Assembly (NCBI GenBank): GCA_021779655.1
Contig: JAJYAF010000094.1
Location: 1-7,678, forward strand
Reading direction: 5' to 3'
Length of the DNA stretch: 7,678 bases
Source of the DNA: Pseudomonadota bacterium
Lineage (GTDB): Bacteria > Pseudomonadota > Alphaproteobacteria > Acetobacterales > Acetobacteraceae
This document shows positions 1 through 6,315 of this stretch, piece after piece. Numbering within the stretch: position 1 is the stretch's first letter; each line of letters starts with the position of its first letter. The notes under the pieces were generated by a model. That model was not told where the DNA came from and searched no databases. It was given only the letters and a program-made list of their open reading frames with translations. The position numbers were made by a program, and so were the translations under genes.

Positions 1-1014
1 TTCTCGGGCATCGCCGTGGGGCTGGAGCGGCCATACCGCGCCGGCGATTTCGTCTGGGTCGAAGGCGGGATCGAGGGGCAGGTCAGGCTGGTGACCTGGC
101 GCTCCACCCATATCATGACGGTCGAAAACGATATCGCGATCATCCCGAACAGCGTGATCGCGAAGATACGGCTGGTCAACCATTCGCGGCCCACTGCGAT
201 GCGCGGCACCACGATCGAGGTGGCGCTCGATCCGGGTGTGGCGCCGGAGCGTTGCATCGGCATCCTCGGGGACGCGGTGCATTCCGCCGGAAGAATGCTG
301 TTGCAGACGCCGCGGCCGGAAATCCTGTGTGCGGGCGTGGCCGGCGATGGCTGCGTCTACCGGCTGAGCTTCTGGGTCATGGACAGTGAGCGGCTCCCCG
401 CCGCCACCAGCGTGCTGTTGACCGAGGTGCACCGGCATTTGCGCCTGAACGGGATCGGTCTTGCGGTGCGCGCCACGCTGAACGTGGTGCGGCCGGCAAT
501 GGCGACACTGGCGGAACTGCTGGAGCAATCCGATCTGTTCGGCGTGCTGGACGCCGAGGACCGGAACAAGCTCGCCGAGCATTTCACCGAGATCCGGCTG
601 GGCAAGGGCGAAGTTCTGTTCAGGGAGGGAGAGAAGCCGGAGGCGCTCTACATCATCGGCGCCGGGGTGGCGGAGGCGACGGTGACGGAGGATGGCAAGA
701 CGCGGGTATTGCGCCATTTCCGCGAGGGTGAAAGCCTGGGCGCCACCGGGCTGATCACCGGCGCGCCCTTCGCCGCGACCGCGACCGCGCTGACCCGGCT
801 CACCGTATTCAAGCTCGACCGCGAGGCCCTGGGCGCCGCCCTGAAGGCGCAGCCACGTCTGGCGCACGGTCTGGAGACGCTGGCGAAAAGCGGCCAGGCC
901 GCGCTGCGGCGGGACGCCGCCACCTTTGCCGATACGCACCAGGCGGAGCCGGAAATATTCCTCTCCGGCCTGCGCCATCTCGTGCGCTTGCTGAAGAGCA
1001 GGAACACGGTTTGA
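1..1014 (+). CDS. MscS-family mechanosensitive channel with C-terminal cyclic-nucleotide-binding-like domain (5' partial)
   Basis: The reading frame is open from base 1, so the N-terminus and membrane helices lie upstream; 337 codons are visible. The first ~65 residues match the MscS beta domain: FSGIAVGLERPYRAGDF, then a GIEGQV turn and the hallmark PNSVIAK at about residues 49-55. An alpha/beta C-terminal MscS region follows to about residue 160. From about 170 to 290 there is a Crp/cNMP-binding-like jelly roll (LLEQSDLFGVL, a KGEVLFREGE strand, then the cassette region GESLGATGLITGAPF). This architecture is that of the bacterial cyclic-nucleotide-gated (bCNG) branch of MscS, an inner-membrane channel. 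The cassette lacks the usual Glu and Arg that hold cAMP (Ala at about 248, Phe at about 257), so ligand gating by cAMP is doubtful. The stop codon overlaps the next start. Family assignment is firm; gating is inferred. Confidence 0.88.
   Translation, partial: FSGIAVGLERPYRAGDFVWVEGGIEGQVRLVTWRSTHIMTVENDIAIIPNSVIAKIRLVNHSRPTAMRGTTIEVALDPGVAPERCIGILGDAVHSAGRMLLQTPRPEILCAGVAGDGCVYRLSFWVMDSERLPAATSVLLTEVHRHLRLNGIGLAVRATLNVVRPAMATLAELLEQSDLFGVLDAEDRNKLAEHFTEIRLGKGEVLFREGEKPEALYIIGAGVAEATVTEDGKTRVLRHFREGESLGATGLITGAPFAATATALTRLTVFKLDREALGAALKAQPRLAHGLETLAKSGQAALRRDAATFADTHQAEPEIFLSGLRHLVRLLKSRNTV
1000..1003 (+). promoter_or_regulatory. ribosome-binding site deciding the TTG start of the DUF4149 gene
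   Basis: AGGA lies 7 bases before the TTG at 1011 and inside the end of the channel gene. It supports the rare TTG start over the internal ATG at 1053. Confidence 0.55.
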
Positions 1015-1460
1015 GCCTCAGCCGGAGCATCGCCGTGCTGGCGTTGGCGGCTATGCTGGGCGGGATGCTGTTTTTCGGCGCCGTCATGGCGCCGCTGGTC
1101 TTCACGAAATTGCCGCCGGCCATGGCCGGGACGTTCATCCGCGCGGCATTCCCACGCTATTACGGTTTCGTCACCTGCTGCGCGGCGCTGGCGGTGGCGG
1201 CGCTGCTTCTGCGCGGTGCCCGGGCGCATGCGCTTTGCTGCGCGGCGCTGGCGGCGGTAACGCTATGGCTATGGTATGGCTGGCTGCCGCATCTGGAAAT
1301 GCTGCGCGTGGCGGGGGAGAGAGCGGCGTTCGCGCGAGGCCACCGGATTTCGGTATGGGTGAACGCGGCCGAGCTTCTGGCCGTTGCCGCGCTGCTGCTG
1401 CGGGTCGTTCTGGCGCCCGCGAGCATCAGCCGTCGCGGCAGACGCGGGAGAACGCGGTAA
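1011..1460 (+). CDS. DUF4149 (TMEM205-like) four-helix membrane protein
   Basis: A 149-residue integral membrane protein of unknown function. Hydrophobic helices fall at about residues 6-32, 51-68, 74-92 and 115-135. The N-terminal pattern GGMLFFGAVMAPLVFTKLP and the later GHRISVWVNAAELLA fit the DUF4149 family, whose biochemical role is not established. The start is TTG at 1011, inside the upstream stop (TTGA overlap). An AGGA ribosome-binding sequence at 1000-1003, 7 bases before, supports this start and suggests translational coupling to the channel gene. The C-terminus is a basic tail, SRRGRRGRTR, encoded largely where the gene overlaps the 3' end of the opposite-strand glycosyltransferase by 35 bp. 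The next in-frame ATG is at 1053 and would cut into the first helix, so TTG is preferred. Confidence 0.8.
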   Translation: MSLSRSIAVLALAAMLGGMLFFGAVMAPLVFTKLPPAMAGTFIRAAFPRYYGFVTCCAALAVAALLLRGARAHALCCAALAAVTLWLWYGWLPHLEMLRVAGERAAFARGHRISVWVNAAELLAVAALLLRVVLAPASISRRGRRGRTR

Positions 1461-2916
1461 GCAGCGGGCTCAGGGGCGTTGGTTTCCAGCAAGGATCGGC
1501 CCGTAATCGCGCAAGCGCGCTCTGAACGGCCTGCCGGCTCGCGGCATCGGCACGCAGGGTGGCAAGCAGAAGATACCGCTCGTTTTGCCACACCGGCGGC
1601 GCGCCGGGCCGCAGGAGTTGAAGGCGCAGCGTGTCGGGGGCGGCGGCGATGAAGGGACCAGGCACGCCCACGCCGTCATTGCCGAACGGCAGCAGGACGA
1701 GCGCTGTGGGCGGGAAGCGCGCGGCCGCCCGCGCCGCCAGGCCCTGCGGCTGCATGGTCGCGGGTGCCAGCATGAGGCCGGCGAAGCCGCAGGCCTGCAC
1801 GGCGAGCAGCAACAGCCGCAGGCCGCGCGGCAGCGTGGCCGCCAGCAATACGGCAAGCGGCGGAATGGCGAAGGCGAGATAGCGGATTTCGATCGGCGTG
1901 TTGTTGAACAGCAGCCCGAGCGCCAGCAGCCCGGCCGGGACGGCCAGCACGGCAAGGCCGAAAAGGCCGAGCGCCGGGCGCCAGTTCCTGACAACGCAGC
2001 CGGCCGCGGCGAGGGCAAGCAGCAGCAGCGCGGCGGTTACAGCCCCGCCGGCCCGCCCGGCATAAACCGGCAGCCCGCCGAACAGCGCGGCGCCCGAATC
2101 CTTCGCCAGCAGGACCAGGGCATGCGCCAGGTGAAATGGCTGAAACTGGCCGGTCCGCGAATTGCGCTGCGGCAGATAGAAGCTGAGCACCGCCGGCAGG
2201 AAAAGCGCATAGCCGAGCAGCGCCGGCCAGAGCAGCGGCCGGCGCCGCCGGTGCGACGCCAGCCAGCCGAAACCGGCGAGCGCGGTGAAGGCGGCCAGAT
2301 AATTGGTGAAACTGGCGGCGCCGAAGGCAAGCCCCGCGGCCAGCCCATAGCCTCCCCGCCGCCTGCGCGACGCGGCGAGGATGAAGATGAGCCCCAGGAT
2401 ATTCAGGGCCTGGGCGAGCGCGAAGCCGCGCGCGACGATGCCGGTATAGGCGAAGCCGTAGCTGAGCAGCGCAAGCGGCAGCGCTACCTGCGGCGCGGCC
2501 CCGGCCATGGCCGCAAGCACGGCCAGGCCCGCCAGCGCCGCCGTGGCATAGAAAACCGAGAGCATGCGCGCCGCCAACCAGGATGGCCCGAAGAGCCGCC
2601 GCCAGTATTCGAGCGTCCAGAAATACAGGGGCGGATGCACATCGCCGCGCCGCAGCGCCGTGGCGATGGCGCCGGGAGAAGCGTGGCCCCGGTAGAGCGG
2701 GCGGACCTCTCCCGCCATAAAAATCCCGCCCGGCCAGGCCGGGCGCGGGTCGCCGGCGGTGAGAAACAGCGAATAGGCTTCGTCGTATTCGGGCGGCCGC
2801 AGCCACGCGGCAAGGCTCAACAGCAGGAAACCGGAAAGCAGCAGCGCGGAAAATCGCAGCGCGGAAAATCGCAGGAGGGAAGACAGCGGGGCGGAAGGCG
2901 GCGGGGGGCGGCGCAT
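1426..2916 (-). CDS. GT39/ArnT-like polytopic glycosyltransferase (GT-C fold)
   Basis: A 496-residue, highly hydrophobic protein. It has an N-terminal helix at about 11-38 followed by the acidic periplasmic motif PEYDEAYS (about 42-49), then GDVHPPLYFW (about 91-100) and around ten further membrane segments. The DE pair after helix 1 and the HPPLYFW element are typical of GT-C enzymes of the GT39/PMT_2 group, which transfer sugars from polyprenyl-phosphate donors on the outer face of the inner membrane. The acceptor (lipid A, glycan or protein) cannot be told from sequence. The C-terminal ~100 residues form a soluble region ending in two Cys. ATG at 2916 was chosen. GTG at 2934 and TTG at 2952 are also in frame, and none has a clear Shine-Dalgarno. 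It lies 48 bases after hrcA on the same strand, so co-transcription is possible, though no functional link is known. Confidence 0.8.
   Translation of the reverse strand: MRRPPPPSAPLSSLLRFSALRFSALLLSGFLLLSLAAWLRPPEYDEAYSLFLTAGDPRPAWPGGIFMAGEVRPLYRGHASPGAIATALRRGDVHPPLYFWTLEYWRRLFGPSWLAARMLSVFYATAALAGLAVLAAMAGAAPQVALPLALLSYGFAYTGIVARGFALAQALNILGLIFILAASRRRRGGYGLAAGLAFGAASFTNYLAAFTALAGFGWLASHRRRRPLLWPALLGYALFLPAVLSFYLPQRNSRTGQFQPFHLAHALVLLAKDSGAALFGGLPVYAGRAGGAVTAALLLLALAAAGCVVRNWRPALGLFGLAVLAVPAGLLALGLLFNNTPIEIRYLAFAIPPLAVLLAATLPRGLRLLLLAVQACGFAGLMLAPATMQPQGLAARAAARFPPTALVLLPFGNDGVGVPGPFIAAAPDTLRLQLLRPGAPPVWQNERYLLLATLRADAASRQAVQSALARLRADPCWKPTPLSPLLTAFSRVCRDG
2843..2872 (-). repeat. 15-bp perfect tandem duplication in the glycosyltransferase N-terminus
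   Basis: AGCGCGGAAAATCGC occurs twice back to back (2843-2857 and 2858-2872). Because the unit is a multiple of three it adds five residues without a frameshift, producing the repeated RFSAL in the segment before and into the first membrane helix. It looks like a slippage duplication. Confidence 0.85.
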
Positions 2917-2964
2917 GCAACCCAGGGTAGTCACGCCGCGCCGTGAGCGCAACGATACCGGTGT

Positions 2965-4041
2965 TTACCTGAGCAGCCGGCCGATGAGCCGGGCGGTATA
3001 ATCCACCACCGGGATGATTTTGCCGTAATTGATGCGGGTCGGGCCGATGACGCCGATGGCGCCGACGATGCGGTCTTCCGCGTTGCGCGCGGGCGCCACC
3101 ACCATGGACACCCCGGCCGCGCCGAACAGCCCGGATTCCGCGCCGATGAAGATGCGCACGCCGGCGGAGGCTTCCGCGAGTTCGAGCAGGCGGAGCATGG
3201 TCTCCTCGGCTTCCAGCCGCTCGAACAGGGACTGGATGGTGCCGAGCTTGTCCAGCTGGTCGATCTCGGAGAGCAGGCGGCTCTGCCCGCGCAGGATGAG
3301 CGAGCCGCCACGGCCGTGGTCCGACCAGGTGGCGAGCCCGGCGGCGATGACGCTGTTGGTCAGGTCGTCGAGCGCCGTGCGGTCGGCGCTGATATCGTCG
3401 GCCACGCGCTTGCGCAGCTCCGCGAGCGTGAGGCCGGAGAAGCGGCCGTTGAGATAGTTGCTGGCCTCCTGCAAAACCGATGGCGGGATGCCCGGCGGGA
3501 TTTCCAGGATGCGGTTTTCCACCTGGCCATCCGCCGAGACTAGGACGACCAGGGCGCGGCGCGGGCTTAAGGGCACGAATTCGATATGCTTGACCGGGCC
3601 GTCGCCCTTGGGCGCCAGCACCAGGCCGGCGGCGGCCGAGAGTCCGGAGAGCATGGCGCTGGCCTGCTCCAATGTCTCCTGCATGCTGCGGCCGGAACGA
3701 ACCAGGGTGGCGTTGATGGCGTTGCGCTCGTCCTCCGAAAGCTCGCCGAATTGCAGCAGCCCGTCGACGAACAGGCGCAGGCCGCGATCGGTGGGCAAGC
3801 GCCCGGCGGAGGTGTGCGGGGCGAACAGCAGCCCGGCGTCGGTCAGGTCGGCCATCACGTTGCGGATGGTGGCCGGCGAGAGGTTGAGCGGCAGCAGGCG
3901 GGAGAGGGTTCGGCTGCCCGCGGGTTCCCCGGTCTCCATGTAATGCTCGACGATTTCGCGCAGGATGGCGGCGGAGCGCATGTCAAGCCCGGGCGGCAGG
4001 CGCGGTATCGGACGCGGATCGGGTTTCTGGCTATGGTTCAC
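2965..4041 (-). CDS. hrcA: Heat-inducible transcription repressor HrcA
   Basis: HrcA represses groE/dnaK-type chaperone operons by binding the CIRCE inverted repeat, and its folding depends on GroEL. The 358-residue product has the N-terminal winged helix: [21 protein letters not shown] at about 28-48, [13 protein letters not shown] at 54-66, then the signature [13 protein letters not shown] at 75-87. A GAF-like central domain follows, and the conserved C-terminus [15 protein letters not shown] is present. Length is normal for the family. GTG at 4041 was chosen because the longer open frame to 4107 would run into the divergent rph start. ATG at 3981 is possible but would leave almost nothing before the DNA-binding helices. 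No CIRCE element (TTAGCACTC-N9-GAGTGCTAA) is visible here, so autoregulation through CIRCE is not supported. The usual partner grpE is not downstream. Confidence 0.95.
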   Translation of the reverse strand: MNHSQKPDPRPIPRLPPGLDMRSAAILREIVEHYMETGEPAGSRTLSRLLPLNLSPATIRNVMADLTDAGLLFAPHTSAGRLPTDRGLRLFVDGLLQFGELSEDERNAINATLVRSGRSMQETLEQASAMLSGLSAAAGLVLAPKGDGPVKHIEFVPLSPRRALVVLVSADGQVENRILEIPPGIPPSVLQEASNYLNGRFSGLTLAELRKRVADDISADRTALDDLTNSVIAAGLATWSDHGRGGSLILRGQSRLLSEIDQLDKLGTIQSLFERLEAEETMLRLLELAEASAGVRIFIGAESGLFGAAGVSMVVAPARNAEDRIVGAIGVIGPTRINYGKIIPVVDYTARLIGRLLR

Positions 4042-4094
4042 GGGCGAACGAAAGCGTAAGAGGCGGGCGGAATCAAGACAGGGGAATGACAGCC
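4042..4094. promoter_or_regulatory. Divergent hrcA/rph control region
   Basis: Only 53 bp separates the two start codons, so both promoters must lie here or reach into the coding sequences. AGGGGA at 4080-4085 is the rph ribosome-binding site. On the minus strand a weak sigma70-like pair TTGATT and TTTCGT spaced 17 bp could serve hrcA, but the second element is poor. No CIRCE dyad is seen. Confidence 0.35.
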
Positions 4095-4814
4095 ATGACA
4101 CGGCCATCCGGACGGAATTTCGACGCGCTTCGGGAAGTCAGCATCGTAACCGGATTTGCGCGCCACGCGGAAGGTTCGGCGCTGATCCGGATGGGCAGGA
4201 CCGAGGTGCTTTGCACGGCCAGCGTCGAGGGCAAGGTCCCCGGCTTCATGCGCGGGCTTGGCGAGGGCTGGGTGACCGCCGAATACGGCATGCTGCCGCG
4301 CGCGACCCATTCCCGCAGCGACCGCGAGGCGGCGCGGGGCAAGCAATCCGGCCGCACCCAGGAAATCCAGCGGCTGATCGGCCGATCGCTGCGGGCGGTG
4401 GTGGACCGCAAGCTGCTGGGCGAGCTGACCATCACGCTGGATTGCGACGTGCTGAACGCCGATGGCGGAACCCGCTGCGCCGGCATTACCGGCGCGTATG
4501 TCGCGCTGGCCCTGGCGATCCGGCATTTGCGGGCCAACAACGTGATCAAGGCCGAACCGCTGACCGGGCAGGTGGCGGCGGTTTCCTGCGGGATTTACCA
4601 GGGCGCGCCGGTGCTGGATCTGGATTATGCCGAGGATTCGGCAGCCGACGCGGACGGCAATTTCATTCTCGCCTCCGCCGGCAAGATCGTGGAAATCCAG
4701 GCGACGGCGGAGAAGTCGACCTTCGATGAGCCGGCCTTTCTCGCCCTGCTGGCGCTGGCCAGGCAGGGAGCGGCCCAGCTTTTCGAGGCGCAGCGCCTGG
4801 CGATCGGCGCCTGA
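4095..4814 (+). CDS. rph: Ribonuclease PH
   Basis: RNase PH is a phosphorolytic 3'-5' exoribonuclease that trims tRNA and other RNA 3' ends, releasing nucleoside diphosphates; it works as a hexamer in the cytoplasm. The 239-residue product matches the family from end to end: RPSGR at 3-7, [17 protein letters not shown], the [17 protein letters not shown] block at 58-74, [15 protein letters not shown] with the phosphate-binding Arg at 87, [13 protein letters not shown] at 115-127, and the aspartate-rich [14 protein letters not shown] near 174-187. The start is ATG 4095. AGGGGA at 4080-4085 sits 9 bases upstream of it but touches the earlier ATG at 4086, and the shorter form gives the usual family N-terminus. 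It is divergent from hrcA, with 53 bp between start codons. The frequent neighbour rdgB does not follow. Confidence 0.97.
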   Translation: MTRPSGRNFDALREVSIVTGFARHAEGSALIRMGRTEVLCTASVEGKVPGFMRGLGEGWVTAEYGMLPRATHSRSDREAARGKQSGRTQEIQRLIGRSLRAVVDRKLLGELTITLDCDVLNADGGTRCAGITGAYVALALAIRHLRANNVIKAEPLTGQVAAVSCGIYQGAPVLDLDYAEDSAADADGNFILASAGKIVEIQATAEKSTFDEPAFLALLALARQGAAQLFEAQRLAIGA

Positions 4815-4822
4815 TTCGGGCC

Positions 4823-4842
4823 GCGCCGGACCTCCCCGGCGC
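4823..4842 (+). terminator. Possible hairpin terminator after rph
   Basis: Perfect 7-bp arms GCGCCGG (4823-4829) and CCGGCGC (4836-4842) enclose a 6-base loop, 9 bases after the rph stop. There is no following T run, so this may be an RNA-end stabiliser, or termination may be inefficient. Confidence 0.35.
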
Positions 4843-4895
4843 ACGCGCCCATTGCGCTCACCCCCGATTTTGCGCCAAAGGCAAGGGGATGTTCA

Positions 4896-4918
4896 CGGTG
4901 ACGTCTGGGACCGGTGAC
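4896..4918 (+). repeat. CGGTGAC direct repeat before pmtA
   Basis: CGGTGAC occurs at 4896-4902 and 4912-4918, a 16-bp period, with a further TGAC at 4921-4924. The repeats lie 19-41 bases before the chosen methyltransferase start. They could be a regulator's half-sites, a fragment of a mobile element end, or chance. No transposase remnant is seen. Confidence 0.35.
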
Positions 4919-4936
4919 ACTGACCAAGGTGGAAAC

Positions 4937-5632
4937 ATGGCGGAAGCTTATGGGGCGGCGAGACGACTCGGACTTGGCGCGAAGCGTACCGGCGCGCCGG
5001 GGCCACGGAAGCCGATGGATGCGTCCGCTGTCCTGAAGGCGTACCGGCGCTGGGCCGGGTTTTACGATTTCGGCTTCGGCCTGGTTTCCGCCCCGGCGCG
5101 CCGGGCGGCCGTGGCGGCGGTGAACCGGGCGCCGGGAACCAGCGTGCTGGAAGTCGGCGTGGGCACGGGCCTCGCCTTGCCGCTCTATGCGCCGCAAAAA
5201 CGGGTGACCGGCATCGATCTCTGCGCGCCGATGCTGGCGCTGGCGCGCGAGCGGGTGGCGGAGAAAGAGCTGCGGAACATCGAGGCGCTGCTGGAAATGG
5301 ACGCGCAGGCCACGAGCTTTGCCGATGCGCAGTTCGACATCGCGGTGGCGATGTTCGTGGCCAGCGTGGTGCCGGACCCGCGCATGCTGGTCGCGGAACT
5401 GCGGCGGGTGGTGAAGCCGGGCGGGCTTATCCTGTTCGTCAATCATTTCGCGGCGACGCGCGGGCCGATATGGTGGATCGAGCGCGGGATGGCGCCGTTT
5501 TCCTCCATGCTGGGCTGGCATCCGGATTTCCGGATCGGCCATATGCTGGGCGAAGCGGACCAGGCGGCAGCCATCCGCCAGCCGGTGCGGCCGCTGGGGC
5601 TGTTCGACCTCCTTCAGATCCGGCGCGATTAG
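4937..5632 (+). CDS. pmtA: Class I SAM-dependent methyltransferase, PmtA-like (phosphatidylethanolamine N-methyltransferase)
   Basis: PmtA enzymes methylate phosphatidylethanolamine stepwise to phosphatidylcholine at the membrane surface, using S-adenosylmethionine. The 231-residue protein has YRRWAGFYDFGFG (about 36-48) and the SAM motif I LEVGVGTGLALPLY (71-84). GIDLCAPML follows, with Asp at 94 as the ribose contact, then MDAQATSFADAQFD (121-134) and the motif III region VVKPGGLILFVNH (158-170). The IERGMAPFSSMLGW segment and the PLGLFDLLQIRR end resemble the Rhodobacter-type PmtA family. ATG 4937 is preferred: AAGGTGGA at 4926-4933 gives good spacing. The longer frame from 4889 has AAGGGG touching its ATG and an N-terminus unlike the family. 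The first ~30 residues are basic and non-conserved in appearance. Other small-molecule or quinone methyltransferases cannot be fully excluded. Confidence 0.78.
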   Translation: MAEAYGAARRLGLGAKRTGAPGPRKPMDASAVLKAYRRWAGFYDFGFGLVSAPARRAAVAAVNRAPGTSVLEVGVGTGLALPLYAPQKRVTGIDLCAPMLALARERVAEKELRNIEALLEMDAQATSFADAQFDIAVAMFVASVVPDPRMLVAELRRVVKPGGLILFVNHFAATRGPIWWIERGMAPFSSMLGWHPDFRIGHMLGEADQAAAIRQPVRPLGLFDLLQIRRD

Positions 5633-5871
5633 ACACCCGCTCACCCCAAACCGGCCTTAATACTGCCATAACTGGGCGCTGGTATGGCCTCACGGGCTTG
5701 TCGGGCGGCGGATTCAGTCCAACATGCCCGGAACTGAAATGGCTTGGGAACTGAACAGAACAGCTTGATCGGGGCGACGATGGACCGGCTTTTCCTGGAG
5801 AAGACAAGCTCCTCGCGTTCCGGACAACGCCAAGGAAGCACCGTATCAAGGATAACCAAAGGATAATGGAC
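5633..5871. other. Non-coding 239-bp spacer with tandem AAGGATAA motifs
   Basis: No gene, RNA or clear promoter is recognised here. The stretch is less GC-rich than its surroundings. At its 3' end AAGGATAA occurs at 5848-5855 and again at 5859-5866, 11 bases apart. The second copy is the ribosome-binding site for the next gene. A TTGATC at 5764-5769 has no convincing -10 partner. Confidence 0.5.
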
Positions 5872-6231
5872 ATGCGCATCTTTTCCGGCCCGCGCCTGGC
5901 GGGCCCGATGTTACTCGCGGCCGCGATGGCAGCCGCGCCCCTCACGGCCAAGGCTGACTGGCATGGCGGCGGCTGGCATGGGGGTGACTGGCATGGGGGC
6001 GGTTGGCATGGCGGCGGCTGGCATGGAGGCGGGGCGTTTCTCGGCGGGACGTTGCTCGGCTTGGGTGTCGGCACCGTGATGGGCGACGCGCTGGCGCCAC
6101 GCTATTACGCCCCGCCCCCGGTCGTGGTGGCGCCGCCGCCGGTTTATTACGCGCCTCCTCCTCCGGTTTATTACGCCCCGCCGCCGGTTTATTACGCGCC
6201 GCTGCCTCCGGGTATTGATCCGGACGATTGA
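5872..6231 (+). CDS. Exported His/Trp/Gly-repeat protein with Pro/Tyr-rich tail, function unknown
   Basis: A 119-residue small protein with three low-complexity zones. A signal peptide (MRIFSGPRLAGPMLLAAAMA onward) has a likely cut after LTAKA at residue 28. Five pentapeptides W-H-G-G-G/D follow at residues 30-54. Next comes a glycine-zipper-like hydrophobic stretch (about 55-75: FLGGTLLGLGVGTVMG) that could insert in a membrane. The tail, about 79-112, has repeated PPPVYYAP units and ends in acidic IDPDD. Similar GG/WHGG proteins are common hypotheticals in alphaproteobacteria and have no assigned role. Evenly spaced His and Trp could bind metal or pack on a surface; this is inference. ATG 5872 is preferred over ATG 5866 because AAAGGA (5858-5863) lies 8 rather than 2 bases before it. 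It is probably envelope-located. Confidence 0.75.
   Translation: MRIFSGPRLAGPMLLAAAMAAAPLTAKADWHGGGWHGGDWHGGGWHGGGWHGGGAFLGGTLLGLGVGTVMGDALAPRYYAPPPVVVAPPPVYYAPPPPVYYAPPPVYYAPLPPGIDPDD
5959..6033 (+). repeat. Five 15-bp repeats encoding WHGGG/D
   Basis: Five in-frame units of the type TGGCATGGNGGYGRY run end to end with third-base variation. Differences between units indicate the repeat is kept at protein level, not freshly duplicated. Confidence 0.85.
6141..6197 (+). repeat. GGTTTATTACGC repeats encoding the VYYA tail
   Basis: The 12-mer GGTTTATTACGC occurs exactly at 6141-6152, 6165-6176 and 6186-6197, separated by proline codons. The spacing is 24 then 21 bases, in frame, giving three VYYAP blocks. 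An earlier diverged block (RYYAPPP) precedes them. Confidence 0.85.
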
Positions 6232-6253
6232 TCCTGTCCGCCGCCGCTCCGGC

Positions 6254-6267
6254 GCTTCCATGGAAGC
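6254..6267. repeat. 14-bp perfect palindrome GCTTCCATGGAAGC
   Basis: A perfect 14-bp dyad with no spacer sits 22 bases after the WHGG gene's stop codon and 48 bases before the next start. It may be an operator for a dimeric regulator, or part of a transcript-end hairpin. A T run at 6289-6293 is 21 bases away, too far for a classical intrinsic terminator. Confidence 0.5.
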
Positions 6268-6296
6268 TTGCGGGATGTTCCTGAAAAATTTTTAAC
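6268..6296 (+). promoter_or_regulatory. Weak promoter candidate for the Spy-like gene with A5T5 tract
   Basis: TTGCGG (6268-6273), a 17-base spacer and TTTAAC (6291-6296) form a poor sigma70-like pair. The spacer contains most of AAAAATTTTT (6284-6293), an A-tract palindrome unusual in this GC-rich window, which may bend or melt DNA. AGAGGT at 6305-6310 is the ribosome-binding site. Confidence 0.3.
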
Positions 6297-6315
6297 CGAT
6301 TGGCAGAGGTAAATC

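Noticed and set aside
1676..2920. 414-codon alternative minus-strand frame within the glycosyltransferase
   Set aside because: It is Ala/Arg-rich without family motifs and is a frame shadow of the real gene.
1585..2946. 453-codon open frame on the plus strand opposite the glycosyltransferase
   Set aside because: Its translation is a Gln/Arg/Gly-rich composition typical of antisense frames in GC-rich genes. The minus strand gives a coherent multi-helix protein with family motifs.
4042..4107. Extension of hrcA to 4107
   Set aside because: It would overlap the divergent rph ribosome-binding site and start, and adds residues unlike HrcA N-termini.
4038..4844. Minus-strand frame covering rph, and the longer 4625-5644 minus frame
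   Set aside because: Both are Arg/His/Gln-rich antisense shadows. rph and the methyltransferase on the plus strand show full family motifs.
4889..4936. Extended N-terminus of the methyltransferase from ATG 4889
   Set aside because: AAGGGG touches the ATG with no spacing. The residues have no family match and cover the CGGTGAC repeats, whereas ATG 4937 has a well-spaced site.
5797..5812. Short GGAG/CTCC hairpin in the spacer before the WHGG gene
   Set aside because: The stem is only 4 bp, expected by chance, and has no T run.
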